This document shows positions 1-8,700 of a stretch of DNA of 64,000 nucleotides, piece after piece. The position numbers and the translations under genes were made by a program. Source of the DNA: Haloferula rosea (GTDB taxonomy: Bacteria; Verrucomicrobiota; Verrucomicrobiia; Verrucomicrobiales; Akkermansiaceae); assembly GCF_016595525.1 (NCBI RefSeq), contig NZ_JAENII010000002.1, positions 490,380 through 554,379 on the forward strand, given 5' to 3'. Positions within the stretch are counted from its first letter, which is position 1; the number at the start of each line of letters is the position of its first letter. The notes under the pieces were generated by a model. That model did no database searches. It was not told the origin of the DNA and was given only the letters and a program-made list of their open reading frames with translations.

Positions 1-160
1 AGTATTTGTGTTCCTGCTGATGGGGGCGATGCACGTGCTATCGAGTCAGCAAGGGGAAGATGCGGTAGCTTTGCCGCTCGAGGTTGGCATTCGCGTGCCG
101 GTGGAGATTCTGAGGGATGGCGAGATGCCTGCGATTCAGGAGGTGATCGTTTCCCCGTAG
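1..160 (+). CDS. C-terminal fragment of an unidentified protein
   Basis: An open frame enters from the left edge (first full codon at base 2) and ends at a TAG at 158-160, giving 52 residues. The fragment starts hydrophobic (VFVLLMGAMHVL), then becomes a mixed hydrophilic tail ending in VIVSP. It may be a membrane segment followed by a short exposed tail, but too little is visible to name a family. It lies 58 bases upstream of cysS on the same strand and could share its transcript. That the frame is coding is inferred from its being open to the edge and from its high-GC codon use. Confidence 0.45.
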   Translation, partial: VFVFLLMGAMHVLSSQQGEDAVALPLEVGIRVPVEILRDGEMPAIQEVIVSP

Positions 161-218
161 AGGTTTTTCCAGACCCCGCAGTTGCTTCGATGCAGGTCGG
201 GCGCTAGGACACACGGCG

Positions 219-1607
219 ATGCGACTTTACGACACCATGTCGAGGGAGGAACGGGAGCTGCGTCCTCTCGATGGCAAGACCTTCCGTTTTTACTGCTGTG
301 GACCGACCGTTTACGGTCCGGCTCACATTGGAAACTTCCGGACCTTCGTGATTCAGGATGTCCTCAGACGGGTTCTTGAAACCGGTGGGATGCGCACGCT
401 TCATGTGCGCAACATCACCGATGTCGACGACAAGACGATCCGGGATTCCCAGGCAGCGGGCAAGAGCCTGAAGGACTTCACGAATCAGTGGCTTGAGCGG
501 TTTCACGACGACTGCAAGGCACTGCAGTGTCTGCCACCCCACATCGAGCCCAGTGCGGTGGAACATTTGCCCCAGCAGGTCGCCATGATCGAGAAACTGG
601 TGGAGAAGGGGCATGCCTATGCCGCCGATGATGGCTCGGTTTATTTCAAGATTTCGTCGTTTCCGGAATACGGCCGATTGAGCCATCTCGACACGCGGGA
701 ACTCGCCTTGGGCAAGACCCAGGAGTCGCGGGCGAACGCCGATGAGTATGAGAAGGACAGTCTCGCCGATTTCGTGCTTTGGAAGGCCCGACGACCGGAA
801 GATGGGGAGAACTTCTGGTCGTCCCCATGGGGTGAGGGCCGCCCGGGTTGGCACCTCGAGTGTTCAGCGATGATCGAGGAATACCTTGGTGAATCCTTCG
901 ATCTCCACGGTGGCGGCGAGGACCTGGTGTTTCCCCACCATGAGAACGAGATCGCTCAAAGTCAGTGTGCCTGCGGGGGCGGTTTCGCTGCCCACTGGTT
1001 TCACTCGACCCACCTGTTGGTGGATGGCGGCAAGATGTCGAAGTCGATCGGCAATCTATACACCATGGAGGATCTCGCCGCGAAGGGCTTCAGCGCCGCG
1101 GAAGTCCGTTACGTGCTGATCGGTGCCCATTACCGCAAGCAGTTGAATTTCACCCTCGATTCGCTCAGTGCCGCGCGCGAAGCGCTCGCCAAAATGGCGA
1201 AGGGGGCGCGTGCTCTTGCTGAGCGTGCCGGCAAGGGTCACGTCCTGACCGACGTGGATTTCGGGCCGTTCAAGTCTGCGTGGGAGGCGCTCACCGACGA
1301 CCTTAACACACCCGGCGCGCTGGGTGGGATTTTCACAGGTCTGAAGGAATCCAACTCGCTGGAAGGTGAAGCTGCCGCGAAGGCGCTGGCCGGCCTGAAT
1401 CGGGTTCTGCGAGCCCTCGGTATCGAGCTTCCCGAGGAAGCGCCCCAAACGGAGGTGCCTGACGCCATTCGGGAGCTGGCAGAAGCCCGATGGGCCGCGA
1501 AGTCCGCCAAGGATTGGGCGAAGTCCGACACCCTTCGTGATGAGCTTGCCGCCCAGGGATGGGTGATGAAGGATGGACGCGACGGCTACGAACTCGAGCC
1601 CGCCTGA
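219..1607 (+). CDS. cysS: cysteine--tRNA ligase
   Basis: Class I aminoacyl-tRNA synthetase that charges tRNA-Cys in the cytoplasm. The 462 residues match the usual family length. Visible motifs are CCGPTVYGPAHIGN at residues 26-39 (first zinc cysteine and the HIGH-type box), WHLECS with a further zinc cysteine near residue 215, the HGGGEDLVFPHHENE segment supplying the remaining zinc ligands, and KMSKS at 272-276. The C-terminal part carries the usual helical anticodon-binding region. The ATG start gives MRLYDT, a typical beginning for this enzyme. hemB follows after four bases, so the two are probably co-transcribed. No T-box-like leader is apparent in the short upstream gap. Confidence 0.96.
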   Translation: MRLYDTMSREERELRPLDGKTFRFYCCGPTVYGPAHIGNFRTFVIQDVLRRVLETGGMRTLHVRNITDVDDKTIRDSQAAGKSLKDFTNQWLERFHDDCKALQCLPPHIEPSAVEHLPQQVAMIEKLVEKGHAYAADDGSVYFKISSFPEYGRLSHLDTRELALGKTQESRANADEYEKDSLADFVLWKARRPEDGENFWSSPWGEGRPGWHLECSAMIEEYLGESFDLHGGGEDLVFPHHENEIAQSQCACGGGFAAHWFHSTHLLVDGGKMSKSIGNLYTMEDLAAKGFSAAEVRYVLIGAHYRKQLNFTLDSLSAAREALAKMAKGARALAERAGKGHVLTDVDFGPFKSAWEALTDDLNTPGALGGIFTGLKESNSLEGEAAAKALAGLNRVLRALGIELPEEAPQTEVPDAIRELAEARWAAKSAKDWAKSDTLRDELAAQGWVMKDGRDGYELEPA

Positions 1608-1611
1608 AGAC

Positions 1612-2595
1612 ATGCACCTTCGCCCCCGACGCAACCGGAAGTCCGCCGCAGTCCGCTCGCTGGTCCGTGAGACCCGCCTGTCAGCCTCCGACTTTGTGTA
1701 CCCCTTGTTCATTCACGAGAAGGAGGTGGATGAGGAGATTGAATCCATGCCGGGATGCAAGCGATGGTCTCTCGATGGTCTCGTTGCCGAAGCCCGCTCC
1801 GCCCATGAATTGGGAGTGCCCGCCGTCGTGCTTTTTCCGGCCATCGCCGACGAACTGAAAACACCCGGAGCAGAGGAAGCATGGAATCCGGATGGTCTGG
1901 TGCAACGAGCGGTGCGCCGCCTCAAGGAGGCTATCCCGTCACTGTGCGTGATCACGGACGTGGCGCTGGATCCCTACAACTCGGATGGGCATGACGGATT
2001 GGTGGCCCGAGATGGTGAGGGGACGATCCATGTGCTGAATGACGAGACGGTCGAGTGTCTCTGTCGCCAGGCATTGAGTCACGCTGAAGCCGGTGCGGAC
2101 ATCGTTTCGCCGAGTGACATGATGGATGGCCGGGTCGCGATGATCCGCCACGAATTGGACTGCGAGGACTTTCTGGAGGTTTCGATTCTCAGCTACTCGG
2201 CCAAATATGCCTCGGCCTACTACGGCCCTTTTCGAGGAGCCCTGGAGTCCGCCCCGAAGGATGGTGACAAGAAGACCTATCAGATGGATCCCGGGAATGC
2301 GCGCGAGGCCATCCGCGAGGTTGGCCTGGACGAAGCCGAGGGAGCAGACATGGTCATGGTCAAACCGGCCGGGCCCTATCTCGACATCATCGCCAGGGTG
2401 AGGGAAGCGACGGTGTTGCCGGTTGCAGCCTATCAGGTCAGTGGAGAGTATCTCATGATCGAGAGTGCCGGGGCAGCGGGATGGGTGGATACCAAGGCGG
2501 TGGCCCTCGAGTCGCTCACGGGGATCAAGCGCGCGGGCGCCGACATCATTCTGACCTACTACGCCAAACGTGCGGCACAGTGGTTGAAGGACTGA
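1612..2595 (+). CDS. hemB: delta-aminolevulinic acid dehydratase (porphobilinogen synthase)
   Basis: Condenses two 5-aminolevulinate molecules to porphobilinogen in haem synthesis. The two Schiff-base lysines are visible: K198 in SAKYASAYYG and K251 in MVKPAG. In the metal-site region the sequence reads DVALDPYNSDGHDG, with aspartates where zinc-type enzymes have a cysteine triad, so this is the magnesium-type variant. I chose the ATG at 1612 (MHLRPRRNRKS, 327 residues), four bases after cysS. An in-frame ATG at 1573 would add 13 residues and overlap cysS. The convergent yicC gene ends 22 bases beyond the stop. Confidence 0.95.
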   Translation: MHLRPRRNRKSAAVRSLVRETRLSASDFVYPLFIHEKEVDEEIESMPGCKRWSLDGLVAEARSAHELGVPAVVLFPAIADELKTPGAEEAWNPDGLVQRAVRRLKEAIPSLCVITDVALDPYNSDGHDGLVARDGEGTIHVLNDETVECLCRQALSHAEAGADIVSPSDMMDGRVAMIRHELDCEDFLEVSILSYSAKYASAYYGPFRGALESAPKDGDKKTYQMDPGNAREAIREVGLDEAEGADMVMVKPAGPYLDIIARVREATVLPVAAYQVSGEYLMIESAGAAGWVDTKAVALESLTGIKRAGADIILTYYAKRAAQWLKD

Positions 2596-2617
2596 GCGGG
2601 CCGAGTCTGGCGACTGC

Positions 2618-3493
2618 TTATTCGACGTTCTGAACCTGCTCGCGGATCTTTTCGAGCTCGGTCTTTGCGCTGACGACCTTCTGCGCAATCGCAGCGTCGG
2701 AGGCTTTGGATCCGATTGTGTTGAATTCCCGATTCAGTTCCTGACAGAGGAAATCCAGCGGTCTGCCCACGGCGTCGTTACTATCGAAGAAGTCGGAGAA
2801 GGCGACGAAGTGGGCATCCAGTCGGGTCAGTTCCTCGCTGATGTCACAGCGGTCGGCAAAGAGACCAATCTCCCGTTGGACCCGGTCATCTGCGAGGTCG
2901 AGGTCGAGACCGGCATCGGCAAGGCGCTTGAGCAGCATCTCCCGATAGCGCTGAGGGCGCTCAGGGGCTTGGATTCCGATGTCGTGGCGGATCGATTTGA
3001 GCGTCTCGATCCGTTCCCGGAGGTCGACCGCGAGTTGTTCACCTTCGCGGGCGCGCATGTCGGAGAACTGGTTCAATGCCTCTTCCAACGCTGGCGCGAC
3101 CAACTCCCAGACATGGTCAGGGGAAAGGCCCTGATCTTCCATGCGAATCACCCCGGGAGCTTTGAGGAAGTCGCTCGCGGTGGGTCGGACCTGGCGGCCG
3201 ATCTGTTCGGAGAGATCGGCGAAAACGGCCTCCATTTGTCTGGCGAGGTGCGCGTCGAGGACCATGCCCTCGCCGCTGCCGCCAACCGGTGTGATTTGAA
3301 CGCTGAGCTGAAGACGTCCGCGTGAAATGCGGGAGGAAGCCAGCTTGCGGATTCGGGCTTCGACTTCCGGAAGGTCGCGAATCCCCTGAATCACCACCTC
3401 CGCTTGCTTGCGGTTGACCCCGGCGATTTCGATGTTCGCGCTGCCGTGTTCGTTCGTCGCGGAGCCGCGACCGAATCCCGTCATTGAATGCAT
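2618..3493 (-). CDS. YicC/YloC family endoribonuclease
   Basis: 291 residues beginning MHSMTGFGRG, the hallmark N-terminus of the YicC/YloC family. The C-terminal part (DRCDISEELTRLDAH, GRPLDFLCQELNREFNTIGSKA) matches the conserved DUF1732 region. Members from E. coli and Bacillus are known to act as RNA endonucleases and to affect stationary-phase survival; the same activity here is inferred from homology. The start is the ATG giving MHSMTGFG. It lies 60 bases downstream of tatC on the same strand, so tatC-yicC may be a transcript. It converges on hemB. Confidence 0.9.
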   Translation of the reverse strand: MHSMTGFGRGSATNEHGSANIEIAGVNRKQAEVVIQGIRDLPEVEARIRKLASSRISRGRLQLSVQITPVGGSGEGMVLDAHLARQMEAVFADLSEQIGRQVRPTASDFLKAPGVIRMEDQGLSPDHVWELVAPALEEALNQFSDMRAREGEQLAVDLRERIETLKSIRHDIGIQAPERPQRYREMLLKRLADAGLDLDLADDRVQREIGLFADRCDISEELTRLDAHFVAFSDFFDSNDAVGRPLDFLCQELNREFNTIGSKASDAAIAQKVVSAKTELEKIREQVQNVE

Positions 3494-3553
3494 GGGGGAA
3501 GTAGATGGGATTCTCCTGAATTCGACAAGCCCGGTGGGCGGGCCATTGCGATC

Positions 3554-4912
3554 TCAGTCACCTTTCCGCGGTTCGTCCTCGGCGTCCTTTTCCGGGTCGT
3601 TGGATGATTCATCGGAATCATCCTCCGCGGTCAGATCCTCATCCGTGGCTTCGTCCTCGTAGTGCGGCTCGATGTAGTGCTCGTCACCGTAGTCTTCGTC
3701 GCTGTAATCCTCCTCCTCACCGGATTCATCGGCGTCCATGGAGGGTTCATCGAAGCTCTTCTCGTCGAGCACCGACTCATTATCCAGCGAAGGCTCGTCG
3801 AGCAGACGCTCCATCCTCTCGGAGTCCTCTTCCTCGGCCTCTTCCCGCTTCTTCTTGTTGTCGAACCAGGCAAGCCAGATGCAGGCCTCGTAGAGGATAT
3901 ACATCGGCACCGCCATCATCGAAAGGGTCAGGACATCGCCCGTCGGGGTGATGACCGCGGCAAGAACGACGATGGCGAGGATGGCGTAGCGTCGCGTTCT
4001 GGACATGGTTTCGAAGCTCAACAGGCCGAGTTTCACCAGTGCCATGATGACGACGGGAAGCTCGAACGAGAGGCCGAAAACCAAGGTGAACTGGGTGGCA
4101 AACCCGATGTACCAACCGATCCGCCATTCCGAGGCGACTCCCAGTCCCTGGTCCCAGGTGAAGAAGAAGGCAAGGGCCCTCGGGAGGACGATGAAGTAGG
4201 CGAAGAGGACACCCACAAGGAACAGGCCGAATCCGATCGCCATGGACGGCCAAAGGATTCCCTTCTCGTTCTGGTGGAGGCCCGGCAGGACGAACTGCAG
4301 CACGAAAAACAGGAGGAAGGGGAAAGACACCACGATGCCGGCGAAGAACGCCAGTTTCATCGACAGCATGAAGGTCTCCGTCGGTTTGAGGGATGACATC
4401 ATGGTCAGGTCCGCTCCAGGCACACTGTCGGGCTCGGCTTCGAGCTTGATCAGCTCGTCGAGCAAGTCGGTGGGTCCGCGGCCGCTTTCCGCCGCTTCCT
4501 TCAGAAAGGCGGCCTGCTGGTCCTCGGGCAGCGGTTTGCTGAGGCGCAGCGTCCGGATGACCTCGATGAGTTCCTGGGTTTCCTCGTCGAATCGGCCGAG
4601 GTAGGCATCCACTTCGCTCGGTTTGGCATAGATGGAACGATCGAGGATTTCCTTCGCCTTCTCCCATGTTGCCACCTCGAGCTCTTTGGGCATGGTCGCC
4701 TTCACGGTCTCGGCCCAGACATTCTCCACCGGTTTGCGGAGGATATCCATGACCTGAGCCTGGAAGACAAAACAGCCGATGGTGGAAACCAGAAGCGTCA
4801 GCACAATCTGGGTGATCATCACCCGGAGATCCTCGAGGTGCTCGAGAAACGGCTTCTCCATGTCGGGATTTGCGTCGTCCCGGAGTTTGAAAACCTTTTG
4901 CAGCAAGATCAT
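3554..4912 (-). CDS. tatC: Sec-independent protein translocase subunit TatC
   Basis: Integral membrane receptor of the twin-arginine translocase, which exports folded proteins. The signature EKPFLEHLEDLR is at residues 19-30, followed by TM1 (about 33-52) and the remaining helices between about 185 and 350, including FELPVVIMALVKLG and the ITPTGDVLT motif before the last helices. Two features are unusual. A long, charged insertion (about 60-172) sits in the first periplasmic loop. A tail of about 100 residues rich in Asp and Glu (from about 351) follows the last helix; together they bring the protein to 452 residues against about 250 in E. coli. No tatA or tatB is in the window. M18 at 4861 is an alternative start. 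Confidence 0.93.
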   Translation of the reverse strand: MILLQKVFKLRDDANPDMEKPFLEHLEDLRVMITQIVLTLLVSTIGCFVFQAQVMDILRKPVENVWAETVKATMPKELEVATWEKAKEILDRSIYAKPSEVDAYLGRFDEETQELIEVIRTLRLSKPLPEDQQAAFLKEAAESGRGPTDLLDELIKLEAEPDSVPGADLTMMSSLKPTETFMLSMKLAFFAGIVVSFPFLLFFVLQFVLPGLHQNEKGILWPSMAIGFGLFLVGVLFAYFIVLPRALAFFFTWDQGLGVASEWRIGWYIGFATQFTLVFGLSFELPVVIMALVKLGLLSFETMSRTRRYAILAIVVLAAVITPTGDVLTLSMMAVPMYILYEACIWLAWFDNKKKREEAEEEDSERMERLLDEPSLDNESVLDEKSFDEPSMDADESGEEEDYSDEDYGDEHYIEPHYEDEATDEDLTAEDDSDESSNDPEKDAEDEPRKGD

Positions 4913-5158
4913 GGAGTGCGGGCGGATACTTGGCGGGGATGGCGATCTTTCGCAAGTCTCGATCCACGAATGCGGGAGAGGGTGCCGCCAGCGACGTCGA
5001 CAGGGCGGATTTGGCCTGAAATTTCTGTCACAATCCGCTCGCCGGTGGGCAATCTCTTACAGCATGGATCGAGATTTTCGGGGAAACGGTCAAAAAAGTT
5101 CCAAGGATTTCGGCTGTTCCGTGTCGTTAGAATAGTAACGCGATGTATTCCGCCCGCC

Positions 5159-5719
5159 ATGAAACCTGCTCCAGCCGCCAGTGATGTCGGCGAGGTGCTG
5201 CCCTTCGGCCCGATGAATCAGGAGAAACCGACGCTCCGTGAGATCTTCGAGACCGAGGAAAGCCCACTTTTGCGCTTTGCCTATGGGATTCTCGGGCGGC
5301 GTGAGGTGGCCGAGGATCTGGTGCAGGAAGCATTTCTCCGGCTTCACGCGAACTGGGGGGAAGTGAGGAACCCGAAGGCCTGGCTCTATCGTTCGGTGCG
5401 GAACCTGGCGCTCAACCATCTGCGGGATCACAAGAAGGAGTGCGCCACCGAGGAAAGCCAGGAATGGGCGGTGGAGAAGGGGCCAAGAGAGGCGTTGGCG
5501 CGCATGGAGGCGGCGGGTGCGGTGCAGATGCTGGTGGCCGAATTGCCGGAGAAAGAGGCCGCACTCATCCATCTGAAATATCACGAGGGACTGCGCTATG
5601 AGCAGATCAGCGAACGCACGGGCCTGTCGGTCGGGAACGTAGGCTACAAGCTCCATCATCTTTTGAAGGGCCTTTCCGCATCCTTGCGGCGGATGGGAGT
5701 GGACAGCGCCGAGGGCTAG
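5159..5719 (+). CDS. ECF-type RNA polymerase sigma factor
   Basis: A 186-residue sigma-70 family protein. Region 2 is at about 34-95 (LLRFAYGILGRREVAEDLVQEAFLR, split across the helix, with AWLYRSVRNLALNHLRD) and region 4 at about 118-178 (LPEKEAALIHLKY, YEQISERTGLSVGNVGYKLH). No regions 1 or 3 are present, which places it among ECF/group 4 factors. The open frame extends back to 4838, but the part before 5159 has no sigma homology and reads into the tatC promoter region, so I start at the ATG giving MKPAPAAS; M20 (5213-5215) is possible. It is followed after 22 bases by a membrane protein with an anti-sigma-like N-terminus, the usual arrangement for a sigma factor and its regulator. Confidence 0.88.
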   Translation: MKPAPAASDVGEVLPFGPMNQEKPTLREIFETEESPLLRFAYGILGRREVAEDLVQEAFLRLHANWGEVRNPKAWLYRSVRNLALNHLRDHKKECATEESQEWAVEKGPREALARMEAAGAVQMLVAELPEKEAALIHLKYHEGLRYEQISERTGLSVGNVGYKLHHLLKGLSASLRRMGVDSAEG

Positions 5720-5741
5720 AGAAACCAGCGACACCAATGCC

Positions 5742-8700
5742 ATGAAAAACGATTCAGACCAACCACTCACGTCCGTGGAAGACGACGCTTTCGAGGCCCG
5801 GCTCGTGGCCTGGGTGCTCGGGGAAGCTTCCGCATTCGAGCAGGCGGAGCTGGAGACACTCTACCGCAGTGACCGGGAAGTCGCACTCTTCGTGGATCGC
5901 CTGCGGTTGCTCGATGGACTGATCAAGGAGGAAGGGGAGGAGGTTTGGAGGCTTTCGGATGAAAGGAGAGCGAAAGTTCTGGCCTTGATGGGCGACAAAC
6001 CTCCGGTGGTGGTCCGTCGTATCAACCGTCAGTGGTGGAGCGTGGCGGCGGCAGCCGTGGTGATGGTCGTCGCAATCGGTGGAGCCCTGTCCACGATGGG
6101 GGTGAGACGCAGTGTGAAGAGTGAGAAGTCGGCTCCGGTCATCGTCAGTTACTCAGCACCTGCCGCGTCTCCCTCGGCGGCATCGGCCGATTCGCGGGAG
6201 TTTGCATTTCTTTCGGAGTATGAGCCGCCGGAACTTCCGAATGGCCTCGCGAACGCGTCACATGCGATCGACGAAGAAGTTCAAGAACGGGCGCTCGCAG
6301 TCAATGAGTCCAATCGTAAGCTTCCCAATGCGATTGGCGGTGGGTTTCCGGTCACCCCGGCCACACCCACCGACTTCGATGCCGACGCGTGGGGTGGGTC
6401 GACCAGTCGGTCCGGGGCCGACGAGCTGGGTCTGGAGCAGTTGGCCGATTCAGCACAGAGCGCTGAGTCTCAGGGTGAGGTGATCGCAGGTCACCTTGGA
6501 GATCGGAATTCGGTGCTTCGGAGTGAGATTCCGGCCAAGCTTTCCTCGAGCATGGCGAAGGTGATTGGGAGCAACTCGGCATCCCCCGCCGAGATCCCGG
6601 TTCCCGAGACCACCGTCCCAGACCCGTCCACCTCCTTTGGAGATGGCGATGACTTCGGCGTTGGCTGGGGAGGCGCGATTGGTGGCGGTAGCGGCGGTGG
6701 TGGTTTCACCGGGCATATTGAACCGACCGAACCGAGTGGCGTTCCAACAGTCGGTGATCTTCCTGGCGTGGGCAGTCTTTTTCAACGTGCGGGGGAGGTT
6801 GCTGATTCACCAGAGGAGCCGACTTCCGATCCTTTCGCGGCTGCACCACCAAGGCTTGAGGCTCCCGTCGAAGAAGAGTCATTTGGTCGCTCGGTTGTGG
6901 ATGCGAAGGAGCGAACTTCGGGCGCGGTTGCAGGAGGTGCAAAGGCGGAGGCTCAGAACATCGACGCGATCGGGGGCAACGATGGGAATGGTTTTGGCGG
7001 GATCGATGGGTCAGCCGTGGTGACAGGGGGAATGAATCGGGATCTCAGTGCATTGGAGGGCCGACCTGCTGGATCCACAGGAGACGGGCTTGAGAATCGC
7101 CATCGCTTTGGAATGGATATCGATGGTCGCGTGTCGGGGTGGGATAGCCGGAGCAAGCAGTCCGGCTTGCCGAACGAAGCGCTTGCGGAGCGTGAGGCAT
7201 TGCAGCGGCAAGATGGGCTTTCCGAGTCTGATCGCCTGCTTCGGGAAGCTCGGAATAGCTATTCGGAAGGGGAGTATGATGAGGCCCTTGATCTTTATGC
7301 TGAGGGATTGGAGCGACTCCCGGATACTCCGGCTGCGGAGAGCCGACGCCTGTTCTTCAATGATTCGCTCGCTGATGCGGAGATCGCGGTGGCTGAGGAA
7401 GCAATTCGTGTCGGCCAGTATGACAAGGCGAAGGACCTGCTGAAAGACGCTGCCGGAAGAGCTTCCGATTCGCGGCTGGCCGAGCAGAAATTGGAGGATC
7501 TCACGGACCCGATCCGGACTTCGCCCGCGCTTAGCGAGGAGCACAACCGCAAGGTCGATGACGTTCGCCGGGGTCTCTATCAGGGTGAAGGTCACTACAA
7601 CCTCGGTCAGTATGACGAGGCCCAGAAGCAATACGAAGGGGTCCTGAAAACCGATCCAGAAAATCGCGCGGCCCGTCGTGGGATGGAACGCATCGCTGCC
7701 GCCAAGGAATCCTATTACAAGGCGGCTTACGACGAGACCCGTGCCGAGTTGCTGTCCGAGGTGGATTCCGCGTGGGAGATGCAATCCGAGGTGGGCGATT
7801 CATCGGGATCGAGTGGGCTAAAGCCCTCGGTCACCAGTACCCTGAACTCCATCATCATTCCAGAGGTGGACTTCAAGGACGTCAGCTTGGAAGAAGCCGT
7901 CGATTTTCTCCGTGCCAAAGCGGTGGAAGGGGACGTCAATGAACTGGATCCTGCGAAGAAAGGTCTTGGCTTGCGAGTTGAGATGCCCCGCCAGGCTTGG
8001 TTCAATGACGGGCTCGATGCGGGCGCCAACGATCCCGGCGGTCAGGTGAGGATCCCTGAACTTAGATTGAGGAATGTGCCTCTGGGAGAGGCGTTGAACT
8101 ATGTCGCGGAAGCCACGCGGATGCGCTGGAAGGTCGAGGACGATGGGATTGTCATTCAGCCGGCCACGGAGGTTGGTGAGGACTTGTTCACGCGCACCTA
8201 CCGGGTGTCTCCCGATTTTGCCAGTCGTCTGATGCCGGATCAGGGATCCGAGATGGACGAGGATCCGTTCGCGTCATCCGACGACGAGCAGCCCCTGATG
8301 CCGGATCAGGGATCCGAGATGGACGAGGATCCGTTCGCGTCATCCGACGACGAGCAGCCCCTGATGACGCGCATGAGCATGGAAGACCTCCTCCGTTTCA
8401 ACGGAGTCAGGTTTGCACCCGAGGCTCAGGCACAATTCTTTCCTGAGAACTCGACGCTTTTGGTACGAAACACGCCGTCGAACCTGGATCTCGTCGAACA
8501 GTTGGTGAAGGAGCTGGCCTCGGAAGCCTCGGCAGAGGCGCCCTTGACGAGAATGGAGGAAGTGTCGGCGTCCGATGATCCGTATTCGACGTTCTCACTT
8601 CACGTCAGCGACTCATCCTTCAAGCTCGCTGCGGCGGCCATGGAGCGCGGTGAGATTCCGGATGCTGAAGGGATCCGGCCGGAGGAATTCTACAACGCAT

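Noticed and set aside
204..854. 216-codon frame antisense to cysS
   Set aside because: It lies wholly opposite an unmistakable cysS gene and shows no family motifs; such frames are common in high-GC coding DNA.
3662..4396. 244-codon frame antisense to tatC
   Set aside because: It mirrors the low-complexity acidic tail and helices of tatC and has no independent support.
4838..5158. N-terminal extension of the sigma factor frame
   Set aside because: It overlaps the start of tatC and the divergent promoter region, and has no sigma-factor similarity.
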